From positions 1 through 9,728 of the forward strand of contig JAHHTY010000066.1 in NCBI GenBank assembly GCA_020024325.1: a stretch of DNA of 9,728 nt, in the 5' to 3' direction. Position 1 is the stretch's first letter, and the number at the start of each line of letters is the position of its first letter. Under the pieces are notes generated by a model. That model searched no databases. It was given only the letters and a program-made list of their open reading frames with translations, and was not told where the DNA came from. A program made the position numbers and the translations under genes. This document shows positions 1 to 6,602 of the stretch, in pieces. This stretch comes from Negativibacillus sp. Its GTDB lineage: Bacteria > Bacillota > Clostridia > Oscillospirales > Ruminococcaceae.

Positions 1-307
1 AAACGAGCGAGAATAATGCGATTAGTATCAGTATAATTGTTGACTAAAGTTGTGTGGATTCTTGAGGAAAAGCCGAGTATGCTAGAACAAAAACTTTTTG
101 TGATAGAGTCTATAGATACGACAAGCATCATGTTTATTTAAACAGCAATATGAATGAAAACCATTTTTGATTTAAAAAATCTTTATTATTATATCATATT
201 TTCTTGTGAAATGGAAGTGAAATTAGCATTATATTTGTATGAAATGCAATAAAATATCTTCACTTCTGAAATTTTAAAGCAGATATTTTTACTTAAATTA
301 TTTTTGC
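1..307. other. AT-rich intergenic stretch, possible gene remnant
   Basis: No gene here can be supported. On the plus strand a frame stays open from 37 to the stop at 139-141, reading LLTKVVWILEEKPSMLEQ and so on for 34 codons. It has TTG, GTG and ATG codons but no Shine-Dalgarno sequence before any of them. It could be the decayed tail of a gene that begins left of the window, or chance. The rest is very AT-rich and falls downstream of the leftward alaX gene. Confidence 0.25.
247..290 (-). terminator. weak intrinsic terminator after alaX
   Basis: AAATATCT at 252-259 pairs perfectly with AGATATTT at 281-288. The stem is extended inward by a few AU or GU pairs. Leftward, the hairpin is followed by a short T-rich stretch (TTTTATT), and it lies 20-60 bp past the alaX stop. 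The stem is AU-only at its base, so termination may be inefficient. T residues on the other side mean it could also act rightward. Confidence 0.35.
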
Positions 308-1513
308 TTATGCGATAAAATCTTTTATCGCATTGCGTATTTCTTCTTGGGTACAGCTTGGCAATCTGCCGCAGCACAGCTCTTTGTTTCCTCCGCCCTT
401 ACCGTTTAGGGTTTTATTGAGGTGCTGGCTGAGTGCCCTCAGGTCTGTTTTTGCATGAGCAGAACAGCATAGTGCATAGGATATAACGCCGTTTTGTTCG
501 GAGAACAATGCACCCACAAGACAGTTGTGTTGCGTTAATTGACCGGCAAATACCTTTAAATCATCTGCTGACAAGCTGTTGTCGAAAACAAAGACAAGTT
601 TATCCTCGTTAAAAGTTTCGGCAGATTGATAAAGACTTTCGGAAAGTAAAGAGAACAGCTGCCTGTTTTTAGCTGCAAGTGCCTGCTTTTTCTCTGAAAG
701 TTCAGCTTTTAATTTTTCTACATTTTCAAAAGCATCCTGTGGTTTGCAGGAAAGAGCAACACAGATTTGTTTCAGACTTTGGAAACGGTCAGCACAATCG
801 GCAACAGCAGCCGCACCGCACAAAAAGCTGAGCCTTGTACCGCCTTTATAACGCTGTACATCGGTAATTTTAATCAGACCGATTTCCCCGGTATGTGCAA
901 CATGAGTTCCGCAGCAGCCGCACCAGTCACAATCCTGAATGATTACTACACGCAGCTTTTCTACGTCAGGCTTTTTGCGCAGCGGAATTTTGGAAAGCTC
1001 CTCTGCATTTGGGTAGCTGACAAAAACAGGACGGTTTTCGCAGATAATAGCATTGACCCGAGCTTCCAGCTTTCTTGCCTGTTCTGCGGTGATTTCGCCG
1101 TCAAGGTCGATGGTGTTTACCTCGTGACCCATGTGAAAGCCGACATTGTGCAGTCCCATTTCCTTGATGATAGTTCCGGAGAGGATATGTTCGCCGCTGT
1201 GAATCTGCATATTTGCAAATCGGGGAGCAAAATCAATCTTGGCAGTTACTTCACAGTGAAGCTCTATTGGTTTATTGCATAGATGAAAGATTTTTTCTCC
1301 TTGTTCATAAACGTAAAGGACTTGCAGAACATCTTCACCATTTTGCAGAACACCTACATCAGAGGGCTGTCCGCCGCCTTCGGGGAAAAAGCAAGTTTGA
1401 TCCAGCTCAACAGCAAAGCCTTCCATACCGTTCTTTTTAGCAGCTTCACAGGAAAGAACCTTTGCCGAACAGCAAACAAGATAGCTGTCTAAATCATACA
1501 GTTTTTTGGTCAT
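308..1513 (-). CDS. alaX: alanyl-tRNA editing protein, long AlaX type with DHHA1 domain
   Basis: A free-standing relative of the AlaRS editing domain; the family hydrolyses mischarged Ser-tRNA(Ala) (and Gly-tRNA(Ala)) in the cytoplasm, protecting against Ala codon mistranslation. The 401-residue protein begins with an AlaRS domain II-like barrel containing FFPEGGGQPSD (42-52). The editing-site zinc ligands are visible as HSGEH (H105, H109) and CCGTH (C200, H204), followed by GGTRLSF (224-230). A charged, probably coiled-coil linker at about 262-300 leads to a DHHA1-like C-terminus with the glycine-rich GKGGG (371-375). This layout marks the long AlaX class; there is no aminoacylation domain. 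The ATG at 1513 has AGGAGG 8 nt upstream. It starts 20 bp after the trpS stop with no terminator between, so it is probably the second gene of the T-box-controlled trpS operon. The product call is secure; the exact mischarged substrate is not determined. Confidence 0.93.
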   Translation of the reverse strand: MTKKLYDLDSYLVCCSAKVLSCEAAKKNGMEGFAVELDQTCFFPEGGGQPSDVGVLQNGEDVLQVLYVYEQGEKIFHLCNKPIELHCEVTAKIDFAPRFANMQIHSGEHILSGTIIKEMGLHNVGFHMGHEVNTIDLDGEITAEQARKLEARVNAIICENRPVFVSYPNAEELSKIPLRKKPDVEKLRVVIIQDCDWCGCCGTHVAHTGEIGLIKITDVQRYKGGTRLSFLCGAAAVADCADRFQSLKQICVALSCKPQDAFENVEKLKAELSEKKQALAAKNRQLFSLLSESLYQSAETFNEDKLVFVFDNSLSADDLKVFAGQLTQHNCLVGALFSEQNGVISYALCCSAHAKTDLRALSQHLNKTLNGKGGGNKELCCGRLPSCTQEEIRNAIKDFIA

Positions 1514-1533
1514 CTGATTTTCCTCCTGTATCT

Positions 1534-2565
1534 TTACAGAACAGATGGCAGAAAGCCGATCTTTTTATAAACCTTATCAAGGGTACGCTGAGAAACTGTC
1601 AGTGCTTTTTGTGCGCCTTCACGGTAGCAGTCCTCAAGATATGCTTTGTCATTCATCAGACGGTTATATTCTTCACGGATTGGGCGAAGTTCTTCGGCAA
1701 CAGCTTCACCGACTGCGGTCTTAAAGTCGCCGTAACCTTTGCCTTCAAATTCTTGTTCGATGGTTTCAAAGGATTTTCCGGTTACAGAGCTGTAAATAGA
1801 AATCAGGTTGTTGATGCCGTCTTTGCCGTCACGATAAACAACTTGAGCCTCGGAGTCGGTGACAGCACTTTTAAATTTTTTAATGATGGTTTCCGGCGGA
1901 TCAAGAAGAAAAACGGTTGCCTTTACGTTTTCGTCAGACTTCGACATCTTCTTGGTTGGGTCCGCAAGGGACATAATTTTAGCCGAGGTTTTTGGAATAT
2001 AAGCCTCCGGGATGTGAAATACATTTCCATATAAACCATTAAAACGGTTTGCAATGTCACGGGTTAACTCCAGATGCTGTTTTTGGTCGATGCCGACAGG
2101 TACAAGGTCGGTCTGGTACAAAAGAATATCTGCTGCCATCAAAGAAGGGTAGGTAAACAGTCCGGCATTGATGTTGTCAGCGTGTTTTGCGGATTTGTCT
2201 TTAAATTGGGTCATACGGGAAAGCTCACCGAACTGGGTGTAGCAGTTTAAAACCCAAGCAAGCTCTGCATGGGTTTTAACATGGCTTTGGATAAAGGCAA
2301 TGCTCTTTTTGGGGTCGATGCCGCAGGCAAGCATCAATGCATATGCAGAGAGGGTGTTCTTTTTGAGTGACTGAGGATCTTGACGAACGGTGATAGCGTG
2401 CTGATTAACAATACAGTAAGCACAGTTGTATTCGTCCTGAAGTTTGCCCCAGTTTTTAACGGCTCCAAGATAGTTGCCAAGGGTGAAAGCTCCGCTGGTC
2501 GGCTGAATGCCCGAGAAGATGACCGGTTTGCGTTCCGGTTTTGGTGCAGTGTTTGTGTTTTCCAT
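1534..2565 (-). CDS. trpS: tryptophan--tRNA ligase (TrpRS)
   Basis: Class I aminoacyl-tRNA synthetase charging tRNA(Trp) with tryptophan at the expense of ATP, in the cytoplasm. The 343-residue product has the usual bacterial TrpRS length. The HIGH-equivalent is in GAFTLGNYLGA (TLGN at 28-31). The tryptophan-pocket and dimer region YPSLMAADILLYQTDLVPVG begins at 139 and runs into DQKQHLELTRDIA. KMSKS is intact at 206-210 in the segment KKMSKSDEN. An in-frame ATG 45 bp further upstream (2610) exists, but the ATG at 2563-2565 is preferred: AAGGAGG stands 8 nt before it and homology begins soon after (KPVIFSGIQPTSG). Upstream are a sigma-A promoter and a T-box leader with a Trp specifier, so expression should respond to uncharged tRNA(Trp). 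alaX follows after 20 bp. Confidence 0.96.
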   Translation of the reverse strand: MENTNTAPKPERKPVIFSGIQPTSGAFTLGNYLGAVKNWGKLQDEYNCAYCIVNQHAITVRQDPQSLKKNTLSAYALMLACGIDPKKSIAFIQSHVKTHAELAWVLNCYTQFGELSRMTQFKDKSAKHADNINAGLFTYPSLMAADILLYQTDLVPVGIDQKQHLELTRDIANRFNGLYGNVFHIPEAYIPKTSAKIMSLADPTKKMSKSDENVKATVFLLDPPETIIKKFKSAVTDSEAQVVYRDGKDGINNLISIYSSVTGKSFETIEQEFEGKGYGDFKTAVGEAVAEELRPIREEYNRLMNDKAYLEDCYREGAQKALTVSQRTLDKVYKKIGFLPSVL

Positions 2566-2670
2566 AAAAAATGCCTCCTTGTGATAATCAGAAAATAAAA
2601 GATATCGCATTGGAAAAACGAGTATGACTCTAAAAAGATAAAACAGAAATTGGGCAAAGGGCTAAAATAT

Positions 2671-2729
2671 AAAAAAGCCCTTGTCGCTGTCTTTTAGCAA
2701 AATCTTGCTAAAAAACAGGGACAAGAGCT
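2671..2729 (-). terminator. T-box terminator hairpin before trpS
   Basis: Leftward, AGCTCTTGTCCCTGT (2715-2729) pairs with ACAGCGACAAGGGCT (2677-2691) with one C-C mismatch and one G-U pair. The stem continues inward through a perfect TTTTAGCAA/TTGCTAAAA hairpin with a 4-nt loop, and is followed by six T residues. The 5' arm lies just after the T-box sequence, as expected for the alternative terminator/antiterminator switch. Confidence 0.9.
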
Positions 2730-2977
2730 TCACTCCTGCGGTGCCACCCGGATTGGTTACAAAAAACCCGCTTTATAAAAACCGTCCTAAAGGCGATTTC
2801 TTCTGCCGAATAACGGTGCAGTGCCGTCGGTGCCTACTAAAAATAAATCTTTCGGGCCGCCCTCGTAAGTCCATTCAAAATGACCGCTGTCGCTGCAATT
2901 TCAGCAATATGCAGCTCTCTGTTAGACAACATATGTCGTTTTTACTATTCTTACTCATCGGTTTTTAAGATGAAATT
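2671..2977 (-). promoter_or_regulatory. T-box leader (tRNA-Trp-sensing riboswitch) of trpS-alaX
   Basis: Read leftward, the leader shows the T-box hallmarks. The base of stem I is formed by GTAAG (about 2951-2955) pairing with CTTAC (about 2865-2869). A GATGAGTA motif begins the element and AGAGAGCTGC marks the distal part of stem I. The specifier is TGG at 2871-2873 in the context GAATGGAC, i.e. the Trp codon. The T-box sequence GGGTGGCACCGC lies at 2738-2749. Its TGGC can pair with a GCCA acceptor end, matching the G discriminator base of bacterial tRNA(Trp). It is followed by a terminator hairpin. Uncharged tRNA(Trp) should stabilise the antiterminator and let transcription enter trpS and alaX. 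Confidence 0.93.
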
Positions 2978-2983
2978 TTCTTA

Positions 2984-3012
2984 ATGATACTCCAAAGGAA
3001 AGAAAATGTCAA
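2984..3012 (-). promoter_or_regulatory. sigma-A promoter of trpS-alaX
   Basis: Leftward, a perfect TTGACA (3007-3012) is followed by a 17-bp spacer and TATCAT (2984-2989, five of six matches to TATAAT). The inferred start near 2977 places the T-box stem I right at the beginning of the transcript. Confidence 0.85.
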
Positions 3013-3164
3013 CACCGCCCACACAACATCGACTGCTGTTGTCATAGAGAAAAACGATGCAGACAAAGTAAAAGTATGAGAAAAATCAGGAAACAAACAG
3101 AGCTTTTCGCAAACGCTGTAAGGGAAGGAAAAAGCCTGTCCTCCCATAACAATAATAATCATAA

Positions 3165-3195
3165 TTCGATAAAGTTACGGTAGAGCAAACGACAA
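3165..3195 (+). promoter_or_regulatory. two candidate Spo0A boxes upstream of spoIIE
   Basis: TTCGATAAA at 3165-3173 matches the reverse-oriented 0A box TTCGACAAA at eight of nine positions. AAACGACAA at 3187-3195 shares the CGACAA core in the same orientation. The two are 22 bp apart, about two helical turns, and the second overlaps the proposed -35 element. Spo0A~P control of spoIIE is established in Bacillus; here it is inferred from these sites only. Confidence 0.45.
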
Positions 3196-3221
3196 TCTAT
3201 TTCTATGCAGGCTGTTATGAT
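3189..3221 (+). promoter_or_regulatory. spoIIE: candidate spoIIE promoter with 21-bp spacer
   Basis: ACGACA at 3189-3194 (GACA conserved from TTGACA) and TATGAT at 3216-3221 (five of six to TATAAT) are separated by 21 bp. This is longer than the 17 bp preferred by sigma-A but the same unusual spacing reported for spoIIE of B. subtilis, where Spo0A activates from overlapping boxes. No better-spaced pair was seen before the gene. Confidence 0.42.
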
Positions 3222-3274
3222 GTTATTCATAAAGTAAGCATTTTTATGTGATTGCACAAACAGGAGGAAGTAAC

Positions 3275-5680
3275 ATGACAAACAGAACAGATTTTATTAA
3301 CATAGGACTCAAGGATCGCATGAAACAGGGTGCAAAAAATCGTATTGGTACCGTGCAGATGGTGTTGTGGCTGCTGGTGGGATTTGTGGCAGGGATTGGA
3401 AATATGATGCTGGAAATTTCTCCTTTTGGGGCAGCACTGTGCGCAGCGGTTCCGCAAAGCGGATTGATTCCGGCAGCTTTGGGGAGCGCAGTCGGAAGTA
3501 TGCTGCTTTCTAATATGGCTGTGTTTCATGGAGTACATACCTTTACAGTAAAATATGCAGCAGCTGTACTTTTAATTACAGCCATTCGATTAGTGCGCCG
3601 TTCTAAAAGCCATGTTGCATCTATGTTGTCAATGCCGACGGTTTTTTCACCGATTGTGGCACCTTTATTGGCTTTTGGAGGAATGCTGCTGCCCTCGCTG
3701 GCTGCCTTGCTAGCTTTTCCGTTTACGGGATATGGCATCGTCATGACTTTTGCAGAGTCTGCTTTAGCAGGCACTTGTGCCTATTTTTTCAGCAAAAGTT
3801 TTCGCGCTTTTTCGCTGGGGCAAGGGATGTTTACCTTAAAGAGGTCGGATTTTATCAGTGTGGTGCTGACTGCCTGTGTTGTAATGGTTGCAATGAGCAA
3901 TGTCACAATAGGTGGAGTGTCGATTGGAAGGGTGATAGCTTCCGCTTTGGTATTGGTGTGTGCTTTGCTGGGTGGTGAAAGCTGGGGTTCGGTAGCGGGA
4001 GTTGTCTGCGGAACAGCAGTGAGCCTTGCTCTGTTCCCCCGAATGCAGCTGCTGGGCATTTATGCCCTTGCAGGGCTTGCAGCCGGCGTTTTTTCTGCTT
4101 TAGGAAAGTTTGGCTGTGCAGGTGCATTTGCAATGACGTTTGGAGCGGTCAGTGTTATTGTTGCCCCTCCTCCTGTTATGCCTTTGTTGTATGAAACGAT
4201 GATTTCCACGGTGGGACTGATGCTTTTGCCGGGAAGCTGGCTGAATTTTTTACGAACAAGAATTTTTCGCTGCCCCATCGACCAAGGGGAACGCAGCGTC
4301 CGCAAGCTGATGCTGGAGCGTTTAGACGAGGCTTCGCAGGCACTCAAGGAAATTGCCTGCACCACCCAAGAGGTTTCGGCTCGTCTGGATAAAGCAAAAG
4401 CCGGAAGTATAGATCAGGTATATGATGATGCAATAGACCGAGTGTGTATGCGGTGTGGGCTTAAAACTCGATGTTGGCAGCAGGAGTACAGCGATACAAT
4501 CAACGTCTTTAACCATCTAACGCAGCTGCTTCGGCAAAATGGAAGTGTTTGTGAAGAAGATTTTGCCTATCCGCTGTCGGTACGATGTACCCGACGTGCC
4601 CAGCTTGCAAAGCAAATCAATTTAGGCTATCAGGATTTTACCGCAAAGGAGGGCATGAGCCGCAAAGTTGCAAGGGTACGCTCGGTCGTGACCGACCAAT
4701 TTGAAGGGCTTGCAGAGCTGCTGGAAGGCTTGCAGCAGGAGCTTTGCGGCATATCCGGTTGTGAAGAACAGATGCTGGACAGAGTGAGTGACTATCTGGA
4801 ACAAAGTAATTTTAAGGTAAAACGAGTCGACTGCTATCGGGACGAGGAAGGCAGAAACTTTTTGCAGCTCGATTTTGAGCCGTACCGTGTGGCAAGATTA
4901 AAGCTAGATGTGTTAAGCAAAGAGCTGTCCCATGTGTGTGATTGTGACCTTGATTTGCCTCAAAAAACGGAGCTTGCCCTTCATAATGATGCAGGGGAAG
5001 AGCGTGTTGTGCGTCTTGTTTTTCGGGAAAAAGCAGAGTATCAGGTGGAATATACAAGCTCACAGCATATCTGTCAGGGTTATCGGATGTGCGGAGATGC
5101 CTGCTATACCTTTGTGGATCGACGTTCGACCGCAAATATGATTTTATCCGACGGAATGGGCAGCGGAACTGCAGCCGCGGTGGATTCCAACATGACAGTT
5201 TCTTTGATTACAAAATTGATTGATGCAGGGGTTCATTATAATGCCGCACTCAAGATTGTCAATTCTGCCCTACTGGTAAAATCGGGGGAAGAATCACTTT
5301 CCACAATTGATATTACCGCAATTAACCTGTATACAGGACAAGCAAAATTTTATAAAGCCGGGGCTGCTCCGACCTTTATTCGACGGGGAAGTCGAACCGG
5401 AATGATTGAATCAACCTCGTTGCCGGCAGGAATTCTTACTTCGGTGGAGTTTGAACAAAGCAGTGTGAAGCTCTCCGACGGGGATTTGGTGGTGATGGTA
5501 TCGGACGGAGCGACTGCCTGCGGAACAGACTGGATTAGCTCGGTGATTGACCATTTCCCGGCAGACGGAAATTTGCAGGCTTTATGCGACGATATTGCTT
5601 CGACCGCACGACTGCGCCGCAACGATAACCATGATGACGATATTACAGTTTGTGCGTGCCGTGTCAGGAAAGTGGTGTAG
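3275..5680 (+). CDS. spoIIE: stage II sporulation protein E (SpoIIE), PP2C-type serine phosphatase
   Basis: SpoIIE sits at the polar septum, binds FtsZ and dephosphorylates the anti-anti-sigma factor SpoIIAA, freeing sigma-F in the forespore. The 801-residue product, close to the B. subtilis length, has three parts. Residues about 26-330 form a polytopic membrane region with many hydrophobic stretches. The central part carries the conserved C391-x2-C394-x5-C400-W401 element (CMRCGLKTRCW). The PP2C domain fills about 590-801, with metal-binding aspartates in SDGMGSG (D626), VSDGA (D744) and NDNHDDDIT (783-791). An ATG 27 bp earlier is in frame, but the ATG at 3275-3277 has AGGAGG 7 nt upstream and is the better start. 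The gene appears monocistronic; the usual Bacillus neighbours (tilS, hpt, ftsH) are absent here. No rightward intrinsic terminator was identified. The call is secure and identifies the host as a spore-former lineage. Confidence 0.96.
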   Translation: MTNRTDFINIGLKDRMKQGAKNRIGTVQMVLWLLVGFVAGIGNMMLEISPFGAALCAAVPQSGLIPAALGSAVGSMLLSNMAVFHGVHTFTVKYAAAVLLITAIRLVRRSKSHVASMLSMPTVFSPIVAPLLAFGGMLLPSLAALLAFPFTGYGIVMTFAESALAGTCAYFFSKSFRAFSLGQGMFTLKRSDFISVVLTACVVMVAMSNVTIGGVSIGRVIASALVLVCALLGGESWGSVAGVVCGTAVSLALFPRMQLLGIYALAGLAAGVFSALGKFGCAGAFAMTFGAVSVIVAPPPVMPLLYETMISTVGLMLLPGSWLNFLRTRIFRCPIDQGERSVRKLMLERLDEASQALKEIACTTQEVSARLDKAKAGSIDQVYDDAIDRVCMRCGLKTRCWQQEYSDTINVFNHLTQLLRQNGSVCEEDFAYPLSVRCTRRAQLAKQINLGYQDFTAKEGMSRKVARVRSVVTDQFEGLAELLEGLQQELCGISGCEEQMLDRVSDYLEQSNFKVKRVDCYRDEEGRNFLQLDFEPYRVARLKLDVLSKELSHVCDCDLDLPQKTELALHNDAGEERVVRLVFREKAEYQVEYTSSQHICQGYRMCGDACYTFVDRRSTANMILSDGMGSGTAAAVDSNMTVSLITKLIDAGVHYNAALKIVNSALLVKSGEESLSTIDITAINLYTGQAKFYKAGAAPTFIRRGSRTGMIESTSLPAGILTSVEFEQSSVKLSDGDLVVMVSDGATACGTDWISSVIDHFPADGNLQALCDDIASTARLRRNDNHDDDITVCACRVRKVV

Positions 5681-5694
5681 AAATATGATAAAGT

Positions 5695-5873
5695 TTTCGT
5701 CCGCCTTTTTCAAAAGGTGGTGGGGGTACGGGGGTGAAACCCCTGTGACACATAACAAACAAAAAGATAAACGGACAGTGGCACAATCCCTTGCTAACGT
5801 TGTCGCACGGGAGTGCGCCAAAGACCCTGTCTTTGGTCGCTCATCGTAATAAGCAAAATTCCCCTGTGACACA
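5695..5873. repeat. palindrome cluster, probable repetitive intergenic element
   Basis: The interval after spoIIE is packed with short hairpins. CCGCCTTTT/AAAAGGTGG lies at 5701-5720, GGGGT-GAA-ACCCC at 5731-5743, CGCAC-GGGA-GTGCG at 5804-5817 and CCAAAGAC-CCT-GTCTTTGG at 5818-5836. A 13-bp direct repeat CCCCTGTGACACA occurs at 5740-5752 and again at 5861-5873. Both strands contain open frames here, but they have no start signals and look spurious. The composition (GC-rich palindromes in an AT-rich gap) resembles repetitive intergenic elements common in Clostridia. Copy number elsewhere in the genome cannot be judged from one window. Confidence 0.5.
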
Positions 5874-5907
5874 CAAAAAAATCCCCGCGCCAAAGTCTAG
5901 CGCGGGG
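5874..5907 (-). terminator. strong intrinsic terminator after the small membrane protein gene
   Basis: CCCCGCGC (5883-5890) and GCGCGGGG (5900-5907) form a perfect 8-bp GC stem with a 9-nt loop. Leftward it is followed at once by a run of seven T residues (complement of A at 5875-5881). It begins only about 10 bp past the stop codon at 5915. On the plus strand there is no T-run, so it should not end spoIIE transcription. Confidence 0.88.
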
Positions 5908-5914
5908 TGGAGTA

Positions 5915-6175
5915 TTAGTGTGGAATCTGAAGCCAGAAGGTGTAAAAAGAAAGCAGGGAAACCAGTGGAAAAAATATCAACTGAAGGTATTCAAACCATC
6001 TTAATTGCTCCTTAGGATTTTTATGTTTTTTCCATAAAACTTGTAAAAAAGATAGAAGAAGAATTATCCCTGAAAATAATGGAACAAATTGGGCGGGAAT
6101 ATAGCCAGTGAAAAAGGCTAATACAATGCCCCCAAAAATCAGCAATGGAAGGGCTAGCTTTAGAATTTTTATCAT
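5915..6175 (-). CDS. small hypothetical membrane protein (three predicted TM segments)
   Basis: I do not recognise the family. The 86-residue product is strongly hydrophobic. It has TM segments at about residues 4-24 (KLALPLLIFGGIVLAFF), 28-47 (QFVPLFSGIILLLSFLQVLW) and 62-82 (LQLIFFPLVSLLSFYTFWL). A basic loop, KKHKNPKEQ, lies at about 49-57 between the second and third. The ATG at 6175 has GAGG 7 nt upstream, and a strong terminator follows directly, which supports a real transcript. It starts 21 bp after the stop of a degraded small frame, so the two look like a former operon. Small polytopic proteins next to a short secreted-like product are sometimes immunity or export factors. That is only a context guess. 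Confidence 0.6.
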   Translation of the reverse strand: MIKILKLALPLLIFGGIVLAFFTGYIPAQFVPLFSGIILLLSFLQVLWKKHKNPKEQLRWFEYLQLIFFPLVSLLSFYTFWLQIPH

Positions 6176-6196
6176 AAATATGCCTCAGTTCAGTTT

Positions 6197-6397
6197 CTAA
6201 TAAGTCTCTAGACGGACTCCCACAAATCCCCAATTCCAAATGTCAATTTTTTGTATTTGATGTTGAAAATGGGTCCCTTCGAAAGTTGCAGTAACTTTAA
6301 AACCAGTATTTCCAATCGAGCCATTATAATCTGCTATAAAAGGAGCAAGTACAGAGTACAAAGTTAGACCAGCCCCAGTGGTTTTTCCTATTAAAAG
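6197..6397 (-). pseudogene. start-less 66-codon frame, probable C-terminal remnant
   Basis: On the minus strand a frame is open from CTT at 6397 to TAG at 6197-6199. It reads LLIGKTTGAG, then LTLYSVLAPF, IADYNGSIGN, TGFKVTATFE, GTHFQHQIQK and IDIWNWGFVG, ending VRLETY. The residue mix (amphipathic, Trp/Tyr/Gly-rich end) looks protein-like rather than random AT-rich translation. There is no ATG. A GTG at 6416-6418 is in frame but is interrupted by a TAG at 6398-6400 after six codons and lacks a Shine-Dalgarno sequence. A TTG at 6359-6361 is a weak alternative. The 21-bp gap to the membrane protein gene suggests an operon. The family is unknown. It could be a remnant of a larger secreted protein, or a small gene with a non-standard start. 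Confidence 0.45.
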
Positions 6398-6418
6398 CTA
6401 TTTGTTCAATTTAATCAC

Positions 6419-6530
6419 TTTCTTTTAAAATATAAAATAAATAAAAAATGATTTAAACGAAAAAAGATTTTCATATTACAGAATAATTTTCAATCTTCGA
6501 AGAAAAGTTCGTAACTCTTCTGTATAAACA
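6419..6530. other. AT-rich gap without a supported gene
   Basis: Very AT-rich. Leftward it holds a 19-codon frame starting MKIFFRLNHFLFILYFKRK, which resembles a signal-peptide start but is out of frame with the downstream remnant and has no ribosome binding site. Small inverted repeats occur (TCTGT-TTAT-ACAGA next to the EF-G terminator). No convincing promoter for the small-gene pair was found. Confidence 0.3.
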
Positions 6531-6570
6531 GAAAAGGGACCCTGCTCCTTTCCAGTAACAGAGTTCCCTT
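6531..6570 (-). terminator. intrinsic terminator of the EF-G-like gene
   Basis: Leftward, AAGGGA followed by CTCTG pairs with CAGGG and TCCCTT, giving an 11-bp stem with one bulged A and a loop of about 14 nt. TTTTCTGTTT follows. It lies about 30 bp past the stop of the EF-G-like gene. Confidence 0.75.
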
Positions 6571-6602
6571 AACGTTAAAAGAAAGATTCGATTGTGTCAG
6601 AA

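Noticed and set aside
190..205. TATAAT-like sequence on the minus strand in the left gap
   Set aside because: No -35 match at 16-18 bp, and no gene follows leftward within the window.
767..1282. 171-codon plus-strand frame
   Set aside because: Lies wholly antisense to the alaX coding region, which has clear zinc-site motifs; the antisense product has no recognisable features or ribosome binding site.
1462..2034. 190-codon plus-strand frame
   Set aside because: Antisense to the trpS C-terminal half and the trpS-alaX junction; a by-product of codon use in the real genes.
2965..3162. 65-codon minus-strand frame
   Set aside because: Overlaps the trpS promoter and T-box start, and no Shine-Dalgarno sequence precedes its ATG.
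3076..3183. 35-codon plus-strand frame starting MRKIRKQTELF
   Set aside because: No ribosome binding site; it ends in the candidate spoIIE control region. Too little to call a gene.
5547..5893. Two overlapping frames of about 100 codons on opposite strands at the spoIIE end
   Set aside because: Both run through the palindrome cluster and into the end of spoIIE; translation of repeat DNA, not genes.
6021..6239. 72-codon minus-strand frame
   Set aside because: Overlaps the three-TM protein gene in another frame and lacks a ribosome binding site.
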